NCBI GenBank assembly: GCA_963680875.1
Contig: OY804590.1
Location: forward strand, 22,506,640 to 22,570,639
Source of the DNA: Bathymodiolus brooksi
Lineage: Eukaryota; Mollusca; Bivalvia; Mytilida; Modiolidae
DNA length: 64,000 nucleotides
Reading direction: 5' to 3'
This document shows positions 45,373-54,363 of the stretch, in pieces; position 1 is the first letter of the stretch; the number at the start of each line of letters is the position of its first letter. Under the pieces are notes generated by a model. It was not told where the DNA came from, did no database searches, and worked only from the letters and a program-made list of their open reading frames with translations. The position numbers and the translations under genes were made by a program.

Positions 45373-45719
45373 AACACCTTTGATCTTATTTTCCTGTTGA
45401 TTACAGCATAGCAAGCAACTGTCTTTTCATTTACAATACAGTCACACCTATCTAGACAGGGCTTAATTAGGAATAAACATATATTTAGATTACACAGGTA
45501 AAATTAGCAAAGACATCAGACTAACTTATACATTCTCTTTAGGCAGGTTCGGTATATTCAGTGTTCTCTCTGATATGTTAATTTTAACATTTAACATTGT
45601 GTATATTGTGATCGTATGTTAGTTGAATCTACAGCTATATGTACACTCAGTGCCTTTCGCCACTAAAGTTGTGAGTTCGAATCCCGCTCATGACGTGGTG
45701 TACTCGATGCAACATTATA

Positions 45720-46388
45720 CAATTAATGACTTTTCATAAGGTGGACACTGTGATTTATCAACCCCGAGGAAGTAATGTTCACCGAAGCCAACGGCTGAGG
45801 TGAACATCACTTCCAAGGGTTTGATAAATCAGTGTCCACCGAAATGAAAAGTCATCAATTGTTTTATTAAATGACACATTCTAAGTGTAATTTTGGGGTG
45901 AAAATTATGAATTGTTGAGCACTGTCTCTTAGACATTTCCATTTATTCTTTTTTATATGTAGCTGTTTCAAACCAACAAACACCAGTTTTTAAAGCTTGA
46001 CATTTCTAATGTTTCAAAACAATAAAATTGATTAAGAAAAAACGAATACAATTTCAAAATTTTAACAAATAAAACGTGTCTTAACTTCTGGTTCTACTGA
46101 GGAAGCTGTTTCGTTCATTTTTGTTTACTAACAGTCGTCTGCTGATTACCGAAGTTCGTTAGCAAGACCGCCTCTGATTGGTTGAGGTTCAAAATGTCGT
46201 CCAATCAAATTTATCGATATTAATCAGTCTACTGGTTTTCCCCTGTTACTATATTTGGGTACGTACTAACTGCGACATGAGATTTATTAACCCCACGCGC
46301 AAAATTGCGCGGTGGACATGTAGTTCTGTTATAGGAAGCAATGAACTTTCTAAACCAATCAGAATTAAGAAAATTCATAGTCATTTAA
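45720..46388. mobile_element. About 669-bp insertion with a long palindrome at its left end
   Basis: Bounded by S2 sequence on both sides. The left end is a 143-bp near-palindrome (45720-45862): CAATTAATGACTTTTCAT pairs with ATGAAAAGTCATCAATTG; GGTGGACACTG pairs with CAGTGTCCACC; GTTCACC pairs with GGTGAAC, closing on GCCAACGGC. The right end (AGTCATTTAATA) is a weak inverted match to the left terminus. A second hairpin, GCGCAAAATTGCGC, lies at about 46299. No ORF of note. Confidence 0.7.
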
Positions 46389-46858
46389 TAATATGTGATA
46401 AAGGTTGTCAGTGACTAGTCCGAGATTCCTCTGTCGTTTAACGGCATTTATAAAGTTGCTGTAGCCGTTCAACGTCAGAGGGTAATACATACGGAAAACA
46501 GCGAATTTGCCTCACCAGCTCTAGGATCGGCACATTTCCACGTTTCGTGGCTATCGGATTTTATTTTCTATCAGAAACCCTTATATAAATCGCTTCACCA
46601 ATCATTTTTCTATTCATTCAAAACCATCTTACCCTCAGAAAGTGGTGTTACACTCCATTACAGCACGATTTTGCCTTAGATCCTATTATTCCGCCATTTG
46701 ACTTCCATTTTCGAATCTACAAACGTGATCTCGCGATACTAACTGAATGATAACAGTAACGCATTGCATGATGGGAGCTACTTAATTCAGCGCACCAAAT
46801 TATTTGAGCATTATTTGCATACGTAAACAACATTCAAATCACATGGAAGACCATACAT

Positions 46859-47116
46859 TTAAGCGTATTCTACAGGACAAACAGTCCACCTATAGATCAA
46901 AGCAGAGCAGAAGGAAATAATACAGAATGTGTTGGAAAGAAAAGATTCAATGGCAGAGTGTTGCCAATGGGTTTCGGAAAGAGCATGTGTTACGTCCCCC
47001 TTTTTTGGACAAGGCACTACATCATTTTTTTTTCTTATGGTTATCTGTAATTCACTATTGCTGTTAAAATCATTACCAATCAATATAATCAACTGTATTA
47101 AATAACCTGAAATCAA
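46859..47116 (-). other. Unrecognised 85-codon ORF inside the long-TIR element
   Basis: The open frame reads through HALSETHWQHSAIESF and ends RWTVCPVEYA. No domain is recognised. It could be a remnant of the element's own gene or chance. Confidence 0.25.
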
Positions 47117-48025
47117 GATCTTTCTCTCAGGTATCCTCCATCAAAACCTTTGATTTTTCAACTCTATATACCACCCTACCGCATGACAAATTAAAAAACC
47201 CGCTTAAAAGAAACAATTCATAAAGCTTTTAGTCATAGAAACTATGGCTCAAAATTTGTTGTGTTAGGCTACAATTCCACATATTTTTCAAACAAAATTC
47301 ATAAAGGTAAAACATGCTACTCCGAGGAACAGGTGATCAGTATGCTGGAGTTCCTCATCGATAACATATTTGTCTCCTTTGGAGGGACACTGTTTCAGCA
47401 GGTCGTCGGCATACCAATGGGTACGAATTGTGCCCCTCTTCTAGCCGATTTATTTTTATACTCATACGAGTCGGAGTTTCTTCAAAAGCTTGTAAAAGAT
47501 AAGAAGATTCATGAGGCTAGAGCCTTTAATTTCACATACAGGTATATTGATGACGTTTTATCTATCAATAATTCTAGATTTGCAGAATTTCTTCCATTGA
47601 TATATCCTCCAGAGCTGGAAGTTAAAGAGACCACCGATACAGCTTCGTCCGCATCATTTTTGGACTTATACCTCGAATTTGACGACAGTGGTCAACTCAG
47701 TACTAAAATTTATGATAAGCGGGACGACTTCAATTTTAAAATCATAAATTTTCCAAATATGTGCAGCAATATACCAGCTTCTCCTGCATATGGTGTTTAC
47801 ATCTCGCAATTGATTCGCTATGCAAGGGGCAGTAGCAATTATTCTGATTTCCTGAAACGTCATCTTCATCTCAGAAACAGGCTACTGGACCAGGGCTATA
47901 AAAAGAATCGCCTTATTCGATCTCTTAAAAAGTTTATATTCCGATACCAATATCTTGTCGAAATATATTCCGTCTCTGCAGAAAAAATTATAAGCGATGC
48001 ATTTTCATATAGTGAAAATGTATAA
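47116..48025 (+). pseudogene. PLE-like reverse transcriptase, 5'-truncated with one frameshift
   Basis: From 47116 one frame reads IKTFDFSTLYTTLPHDKL, the RT block with the first catalytic Asp. A one-base frameshift near 47221 moves the frame, after which 250 or more codons stay open to TAA at 48023. This part contains GIPMGTNCAPLLADLFLYSYE-like palm motif 4, the catalytic YRYIDDVLS (YIDD box), SASFLDLYL and the KRDDFNFKIINFP block, and ends SAEKIISDAFSYSENV. The PMGT and YIDD layout is that of Penelope-like or related RTs and differs from LINE and LTR motifs. No GIY-YIG endonuclease follows and the N-terminus is absent. The A tail comes directly downstream. The 254-codon ORF usually called here starts at a GTG and is only part of the domain. 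Family assignment is moderately sure; RT identity is firm. Confidence 0.85.
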
Positions 48026-48395
48026 AGATAAAGAGTCAAATATGTCAAGAATTTTTTTTGTCAATGTGTGACGTAAAAATATTTTTGACATTTACGTCAC
48101 CGAATATGGTACTGCTTTGACAACTATTTTACCTATTTTGTTCCTGTATTTAAATACTGTTACAGTGACAGCCGGAACCTTTGAACCGTAATGAGAGCGG
48201 GAGGTTTGGCGCCTTAAAATCTGATTCAACCCACCATTTCTTTAGAAATGCCTGTACCAAGTCAGGGTCATTACGGTTTTCACAGTTTTCCGGTTGTTGA
48301 CTGATTTTGTCTGTTTATATAATTATGAGTTTTGACTTTCCCTTTGTAAGATTGTTCGGAGTTTGGTAATTTTGTTATTACCTTTATTTATGTTA
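48026..48395 (+). mobile_element. A-family tail attached to its RT
   Basis: Contains TTTGACATTTACGTCACC, GACAACTATTTTACCTATTTTG, GTAATGAGAGCGGGAGG and ends TTTGTTATTACCTTT. This is the reference copy linking the A tails at 0.64, 3.35, 6.37 and 32.98 kb to an RT element. Copies share this 3' end and differ at the 5' end, as expected for target-primed reverse transcription. Confidence 0.75.
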
Positions 48396-48935
48396 ATTGT
48401 TCTGCCTTAACAGGCGTGTATGATTGGCAATACAAATATTTGTTTGTTTGTTTATATGCAAATCATCTCCCATGATACATTGCGGTAATCGTGGTTTTCT
48501 CGTAGTCACGTGACAAATGTTTGAAAAATGGAAGACAAATGGCGGAATCATAGGATCTAAGGCAAAATCGTGCTGTAATGGAGTGTAGCACCACTTTCTG
48601 AGGGTAAGATGGTTATGAATGAATAGAAAAATGATTGGTGAAGCGATTTATATAAGGGTTTCTGATAGAAAATAAAATCCGATAGCCACGAAACGTGGAA
48701 ATGTGCTGACCCAGAGTTGGAGAAGCAAATCCGCTGTTTTCCGTATTTATTGCCCTCTGACGTTGAACGGCTACAGCAACTTTATAAATGCCGTTAAACG
48801 ACAGAGGAATCTCGGACTAGTCAGTGAATTGCGGCAGATCGGTGGTTTTCTCCGGCTTCCTCCACCAATAAAACTGATCGCCATATGGCATAGCTTAAAT
48901 ATTGTTGAAAGTGTCGTTAAACACCATAACCCTAA

Positions 48936-49190
48936 CCCCTTAATTTTCACCGTCTTTTCATGTATTGCTAAACACATTTATGAATTGTTGGCATGTCTGC
49001 AATGATAATATATTATTTTACAACGATAAGAAATATCTAGTGTTCATCTTGTAAAGACCGGATAGTTGTCTGTCAAAATAACTCATTATCATGAAACTCA
49101 GTACAGCTAATAACCAATCGAATGTCATCCAGTAATCAGGTGACAATGAGGACATCAACCACCTTGTTTATGTGGACCGATACTCTCTCA
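48936..49190. other. No gene seen
   Basis: AT-rich sequence after the end of the split S2 SINE. Confidence 0.35.
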
Positions 49191-49198
49191 ATAAATGT

Positions 49199-49340
49199 GT
49201 TGTCCTTTAATCAAATATACATTTGATATTGAAAGGTGACAGAAGCAAGTGTTAATAAAACATTCCAGTTATCCTTTAATCAAATATACATTTGATATTG
49301 AAAGGTGACAGAAGTAAGTGTTAAGAAAACATTCCAGTAC
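49199..49340. repeat. 69-bp direct duplication
   Basis: TCCTTTAATCAAATATACAT then TTGATATTGAAAGGTGACAG plus AAGYAAGTGTTAA occurs twice in succession. Confidence 0.9.
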
Positions 49341-49479
49341 CGGATGTACCAAATTGTCACATGATCATTTGGGTCACGTAAGCAATAATTTGAAAATCAT
49401 GTTAAGGAAGAGATAAATCTTATTGTGTGACAAACCACTCTGATTCTACCAAAAGAAAATTGCTATCATCAAAATGCAC

Positions 49480-50225
49480 GACATTTTGATTGACAACATA
49501 CATATATTTGTTGTTTGGTAGCCTTGATTTTCAACAGACAGTGTGCATTCCTATGGGTACTGGTCAGCTCATATTGTCGTTCCTTTATTCATACGAGACA
49601 GACATCATACAGGGGTTTCTCAAGAAAAACAAAAAGAAGCTAGTCCAATCTATCAATTCCACGTTCTGTTATTTAATATAGATGATGTCCTTTCACTAGA
49701 GGGGCCGTCGTGATCATATGATAGATAGATTTTAAAACTACCTAAGCAATCACTGACTTGCGGCGGGACGCTGTTTTTCTACGGTTTACTCCACAAACAA
49801 AACTGACCACTGCGATATAACTGAAATATTGTTGAAAGTGGCATTAGACACTATAATCTCTCTCTTTTCACTAAATAATTCTAAGATTGGTGATTAAGTT
49901 GATCGCATCTATCCCATCAAATATATGATACCACAGATACAGACTGCTTCATTCCTTGACCTAGGGCCGGTTAAGAACGAAACTTTACGAAAAAAGAGAC
50001 CATTTCAATTTTCCAAAAGTGAACTTTCCATTAATATGTACATGTAGCAAAATTCCAGCAGCATCTGCATATGGAATATATCTCTCTCAGTTGATACAAT
50101 ATTCCAGAGCCTGTAGTTCCTATCATGATTTCTTTGATAGAATGTTTGCTGCTAACAAGGGTTCCTAGTGGCTACATTGAAGTCATCACTTCGATACCAT
50201 GACATGGTTAAACGTTACGAAATAT
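49480..50225 (+). pseudogene. PLE-like reverse transcriptase relic, B-family
   Basis: Readable blocks in several frames: FQQTVCIPMGT (motif 4), FLYSYETDIIQGFL, IDDVLSL (YIDD box with the Tyr lost), TASFLDL, RDHFNFPKVNFP, SAYGIYLSQLIQYSRACSSY and HDFFDRM. Stops and frameshifts separate them, and an S2 SINE interrupts the frame just after the IDD box. The B tail follows. The order matches the 47.3-kb RT, so this is a second, more decayed lineage. Confidence 0.82.
49688..49866 (+). mobile_element. S2 SINE inserted in an RT pseudogene
   Basis: GGCCGTCGTGATCATATGATA, CAATCACTGACTTGCGGCGG and ATTGTTGAAAGTGGCATTAG. TTTCACTA occurs at both junctions (about 49691 and 49866), a likely target duplication. 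The copy has lost its B-box segment. Confidence 0.7.
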
Positions 50226-50590
50226 ATGTGTCACAAATGATCACGGATACGTTCCGTTTGTCGTAATCACAGTCCGGTTCTTTCCCCATTCATGACATCA
50301 TCGTAACAAGCGTAACACAACGGGTACCACTAGTGGAACAGGAGCTGTCACCCTTCCGGGACACCCAAGTTCACCCTGGTTTTTGTGGGATTAGTGTTGC
50401 TCAATCTTTCAATCTTTAATATTCTGCATAGTGCTTTGTAGAGGAGTGTTTGTCCCTTTTCTGTTGGACATGGTATTGTCTGCCCTTCCTCGATTTACAG
50501 AGGAGTGTTTGTCCCTTTTCTGTTGGACATGGTATTGTCTGCCCTTCCTCGATTTACAACTGTTGATTACTTCTTTGGCATCTTCAATCA
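50226..50590 (+). mobile_element. B-family tail with 57-bp duplication
   Basis: TGATCACGGATACGTTCCGT, ACCACTAGTGGAACAGGAGC, GTGGGATTAGTGTTGCTC. The segment AGAGGAGTGTTTGTCCC to CCTTCCTCGATTTAC is duplicated in tandem at 50440-50555. Confidence 0.75.
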
Positions 50591-50869
50591 ACTTCAAAGT
50601 AGCATTAATTTCTTAACATCTCACCACAATTTAGCTCATCAGCCCTAGAGATGATTCTGATTTGATGGGAAAACTTCACATTACATTTTAACCATTCAAG
50701 AAAAGAGTTGAGGACAACAATAATGGTACATATATATACAGAGAGGTAAAGTGAGCCAAGAGGGTATAAATATGGATAAGCAATTGAATAGTTAATATAC
50801 TGTAGATTAGATAAATTTGTCAATGATAATGTCTTATAAACAGCAGCTGCTTACCGTTCGCGAACATCT

Positions 50870-51045
50870 AGTTTCATCCCGGTTTTTTTTGTGTGTGAGG
50901 TCCGTATTGCTCATCGTTTTATCTTTCTGTATTGTGTTATTTGTCTTAATCATGTGTCATGTGTGCCCAATTGTTGCCAGTGTCTCTGGATTTTCCATTC
51001 TTGGTTGTTCTTCGGTTTTCTCTAACGTTCAATTTTACGATTGGT
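50870..51045 (+). mobile_element. C-family tail
   Basis: TCCGTATTGCTCATCG, GTTGCCAGTGTCTCTGGATT and CTTCGGTTTTCTCTAACGTT follow C order. Confidence 0.6.
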
Positions 51046-51117
51046 CAGTTTGTAGATAATATGCATAATAAGTGTCAAGGTTGGTAAGACTGAGTCATAA
51101 TTTTTTTTCACTTGCTT

Positions 51118-51225
51118 TCTGAAATACAAACGTAAATACAATTTATCTATATTTGTGCCCATGGCCCATTTCTGGAATAAACTACTTCTGGTACGCTCAA
51201 AGTCAAAAGATTTGAAAGCACAATA
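51118..51225 (-). repeat. R-family repeat
   Basis: GAAATACAAACGTAAATAC, CCATTTCTGGAATAAACTAC and GGTACGCTCAAAGTCAAAAG. Confidence 0.65.
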
Positions 51226-51968
51226 ATTAAATGTCTTTTGAAGAAAGAAAGCCAAAGGGCCTAAACATGATAGTCAAATTTATTGTACTTGCTGTTTTAT
51301 CCATTTTTTAAAATAAAGTAATTAATGGGAGATCTTTTCTTCGTAAATCTCTATGATTTTTTCAAAAGAATTTATTGAAAAAAATCTAAACTCAACATTA
51401 AGGAATACTTTTCTAAAGAATGTTAATATAAATTTATTTTCAAAATGCACAGCCATTAGCCACTTAACGTTCTTGTTCATTGAATAAATTAACTAGTAAG
51501 AATGCGCTGCAACAATATCAAAGAAAGGGAGGTAATTCATAATTATGTTTCATTTTAGAATGAAAAGAATGATACGATTGATGTCTAATTACTGGATTAA
51601 CCTTAATTAAGCCATTAGATTCACCAGAAACATGCTTTAAAATAATGCATACCTCTCTAAAATGTACAGCTATTTATGTATACGTTTTATATCAATGCTT
51701 TATAATTAGTACTAAAAGGACTGTTTTTCAATCCTTAGAAAATGGATTAAATTTGATTTTCTCGGTATTTTATTGTAATATAGTTGTAAATTCCTTTAGA
51801 AATCTGTAACCAGTGACTTTCATTTCTTATTAGAGTCATCAGAGGTTTTATTGAATAACATATGACAAACTTTAAAGAAATAGTTTGGTTAAAAGAAAGA
51901 TTTCAAAGTATAAGTTATTTCTTATTGAAAGGTGTAATGGAATTTATGAGTATTGATAGATAGAAATA
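51226..51968. other. No gene seen
   Basis: Very AT-rich, no ORF of note. AAAGGGAGGTAATTC at about 51525 is an isolated copy of the motif that forms the terminal minisatellites. Confidence 0.45.
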
Positions 51969-52153
51969 TACAGTAGTCCCCCTTTTGTAAGGCAACTCCT
52001 ACCAGCAGCTATCCCTCTTATCAGACCAGATTTCAAATGTACTGATTTGATAAAATACTATTAAATTATCCCTTCAACAGAGGCCACCCTCTTATAAGAC
52101 AACTGTCTTATTGCAGAAGGGGTGGCCATTCTAACTTACGAGAGAAGACTATA
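51969..52153. mobile_element. Probable Tc1/mariner-pogo MITE
   Basis: Starts TACAGTAGTCCCCCTTTTGT and its other end, read inward, starts TATAGTCTTCTCTCGTAAG. TA dinucleotides bound it, and CTTATAAG/GTCTTATT motifs lie inside. The ends match only partly, so the call is tentative. Confidence 0.5.
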
Positions 52154-52199
52154 CACAAAAATGTGACAGCTTGTGCTTCAGATGTCAGAAACTTAAGAT

Positions 52200-52456
52200 A
52201 AATCAAAAGTTACATAATCAGTCACAGTGGTCATCTTGGAAAATTGACGGGATCAACAGACACAAATTCTGAAAGTGGCCCACACAGGGAGTATTTGGAA
52301 AAACAAATTTAGTTTAATTTCATCCAGTGGTTCTAAGATAGATTTTCGAAGATTTCCAATTTTCATCTAATCAGAAGCCATAGCAGCCATCTTGGATGTA
52401 GGGCAAGGTCACCGTACACAATTATTGAAGAGGACCATCCAAGGAGTATCACATCC
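52200..52456 (+). repeat. Fragments of the CCATCTTGG dispersed repeat
   Basis: GTGGTCATCTTGGAAAATTG and GCAGCCATCTTGGATGTAGG, each followed by an ACAATT...GGACCATCCAAGGA-type stretch, are related to the repeat that fills 58.1-61.0 kb. Confidence 0.6.
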
Positions 52457-52540
52457 AATAAAAACGTAGATATCAAATTTAGTGTGCACGACTTGTTTCT
52501 GGAATAACCTTCATCAGGTACACTGAAAGCCAAAATATTT
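52457..52540 (-). repeat. R-family repeat
   Basis: AAAAACGTAGATATCAAATT, CACGACTTGTTTCTGGAATA and CCTTCATCAGGTACACTG. Confidence 0.75.
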
Positions 52541-53009
52541 AAGTTGGCACAGTGGTTCAGATGTCGGATGCCACACGACATATGACAAGTGATGGCAAAA
52601 GCTTGCCGGAGCCTTTGGTTAGGGTGAACTAAAACTGATTGTAAAGTAAGTTTTATTGGCACTTTATCAAGTACCGCTGCACCAATCCTGGGGTGGAAAT
52701 GAAACTCACAAAAAACATTTTGTGGGGATATGTACTGATGGCAATGAGAGAGTGATTATTGATTAATGCCAGATTACTTTTGACGAGATGATCATGAATT
52801 CAGATAGATTTTTATTGTGGTAGCTCAATAAAATAAGTCCACCGCTAGATGTTGTTCCACTCAGAAACATTTTGTTGATTTCGAGCCAATCCGTCTTTGA
52901 TTTTACTCCTAATTATTGAGTGCTTAGTGGAGCAGCATCAAATACCAATTTCAGGCAGAGGTGACATTATCTGATTTTGACCATCCTGTTTGGGCTCTTT
53001 GGTTTTATT

Positions 53010-53115
53010 GCTCCAAAATACTTTTAAATTATTTGACTTTCCAATCATTCTATTTTGAGCGTACCTGATGACAGAAACATGTCATGCGCATTAAATTTGA
53101 TATCTACATTTTTAT
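53010..53115 (+). repeat. R-family repeat
   Basis: GACTTTCCAATCATTCTATT, TTGAGCGTACCTGATGACAG, CATGCGCATTAAATTTGATA and TCTACATTTTTATT. Confidence 0.75.
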
Positions 53116-53139
53116 TATATAATTATATAATTTTTGGAG

Positions 53140-53405
53140 GGGGCCGGGTGGCTCAATGAGTTAGATAGTTGGATTACCTAACAACTCATACAAGCCTATC
53201 ACCAATACAGCATGTGTTCGCACCCGGCTTTGCAAATTACAAAAAAGGGTGCACTCGGCTCGCAGCCGCAAGTGATAAAAGTTTATCAGTTGCTTGTCCA
53301 TGGTCTGTGGTTATCTCTGGGTACTCCGGCTTCTTCCACCACTAAAACTGGTTGCCATGATATAGCATAAATATTGCTGAAAGTGGCGTTAAACACCAAC
53401 AAAAT
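53140..53405 (+). mobile_element. S2 SINE, slightly rearranged
   Basis: GGGGGCCGGGTGGCTCAATGA at the head, CAGCATGTGTTCGCACCC, AAAGTTTATCAGTTGCTTG, GGTACTCCGGCTTCTTCC and TTGCTGAAAGTGGCGTTAAA at the end. The head differs from other S2 copies, so it may be a subfamily with another tRNA-like 5' part. Confidence 0.65.
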
Positions 53406-53495
53406 CAATATAATTTTTGTTTTGAGCTGACTAGTGATTGATCCCATGATCTACTGCAATAAAGGCAAATACACTAACTATTACACCAATGATGG

Positions 53496-54183
53496 AGTCT
53501 CTGATGGCATAGATAGATTTAAAGTAAATTACTGTGAAATACTTATTTATTTGTGGGGAATCATTTCTGTAGATTTCGTGACTCAAACAATAAACAAATT
53601 TAAGAATCGTATGAAAAATATAGTATTTACTTTCCATTTAATAGCAAAATTTCTTTATATTTAGATTTTTTTTTTTTATTCAGAATCCACGAATTCATGT
53701 TTTATGGGTAATCCACAAACTTTAGGAACCATGAATTTAAGATCTTTCACAGTACTATTTGATTGTAACCATAGCTCCCCGCCAATTTCCATATTTTATA
53801 AAGGAGAATGGTACAAACATACTATCATTTTAAAGTCTACGACATTAAGTGGTCGTCTGAAGCCAAATGTCTAGTAAAAATCCTGTCTGACAAGTGAAAA
53901 CGTAATGGTGATAACCCGACCTGTCTAAGTGTACATCAGTGAGCATGCTCCTAGTCTTTACAGTTGTCAAATTAATTCCAGAACACGTCACGTTGTCAAC
54001 TTTCTGAAAAAAATGGACCAACTGGTTCTGCAGAGTAATATGAAGACAAAATATAAGCCTAATATATCGAAAACCAGTCATAAAAGTATTCCTAATAACC
54101 AATGGTCCAAAATACATGTACACAGGTATGTGACAGGTCATACATGCAATTTTTTTGACATTTGTCATATTTCAAATACTAAA
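53496..54183. other. No gene seen
   Basis: AT-rich. Overlapping ORFs on both strands near 53845-54170 show no domain and end inside the MITE at 54184. Confidence 0.4.
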
Positions 54184-54363
54184 TACAGTGGAACCTGTCT
54201 AATCCGACGCACTAAAGAACCAGGGAAATATGTCGGATTGTACAGGATGTCAGAATACTCAGGTTTAATTTATTTAACAGAAATACTTTGGGACCATCAT
54301 TTTTTGTCAGATCCCACCGGATGTCGGAAAACTCAGGTGTTGGAATGTACAAGTTCCATTGTA
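54184..54363. mobile_element. 180-bp pogo/Tigger-like MITE
   Basis: The left end is TACAGTGGAACCTGTCTAAT; the right end read inward is TACAATGGAACTTGTACATT. That gives about 24-bp inverted repeats bounded by TA. 'CAGTxGAACCT...TCCGAC' ends and TA duplication are typical of pogo-type Tc1/mariner elements. No transposase. Confidence 0.8.

Larger units (their letters stand above)
46407..48828. mobile_element. 2.4-kb long-TIR, Mutator-like element
   Basis: The element spans 46416-48819 (2404 bp). It starts TAGTCCGAGATTCCTCTGTC and its right end is the inverted copy. Inverted repeats of about 295 bp (46416-46710, 48524-48819) differ at roughly 15 positions by eye. The flanks GTCAGTGAC (46407-46415) and GTCAGTGAA (48820-48828) are an 8-of-9 target duplication inside an S2 SINE. 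Long TIRs with 9-bp duplications are typical of Mutator-like elements. A 7-bp reading (TCAGTGA, element starting CTAG) is also possible. No transposase is seen; the interior is occupied by a PLE-type retroelement. Confidence 0.75.
45604..48935 (+). mobile_element. S2 SINE split into three parts by two insertions
   Basis: Part 1 (45604-45719) carries the head and B box (GTTGTGAGTTCGAATCC) and ends CAACATTATA. Part 2 (46389-46415) is ATATGTGATAAAGGTTGTCA then GTGAC. Part 3 (48820-48935) is TCAGTGAATTGCGGCAGATC to TTGTTGAAAGTGTCGTTAAA. Joined in that order they follow the intact S2 at 56582 with no gap, so one SINE received two separate insertions. Confidence 0.82.
52760..53495 (-). mobile_element. 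S1 SINE split by later insertions
   Basis: The body and 3' end lie at 52760-52970 (GATTATTGATTAATGCC, GTGGAGCAGCATCAAATACC). The head lies at 53425-53495 (GATCCCATGATCTACTGCAA, ATTACACCAATGATGG). Between them are an R repeat and an S2 SINE. No clear target duplications were found, so the split is inferred from order and strand. Confidence 0.55.

Noticed and set aside
53020..53110. Hammerhead-ribozyme-like core in the R repeats (CTGATGA ... GAAAC, as in CCTGATGAAGGTTATTCCAG + AAAC)
   Set aside because: PLE elements can carry hammerheads, but here stem II would have only two G-C pairs next to an A-A mismatch, no UH cleavage site follows stem III properly, and no stem I pairing was found. A covariance-model scan (Rfam hammerhead) would settle it.
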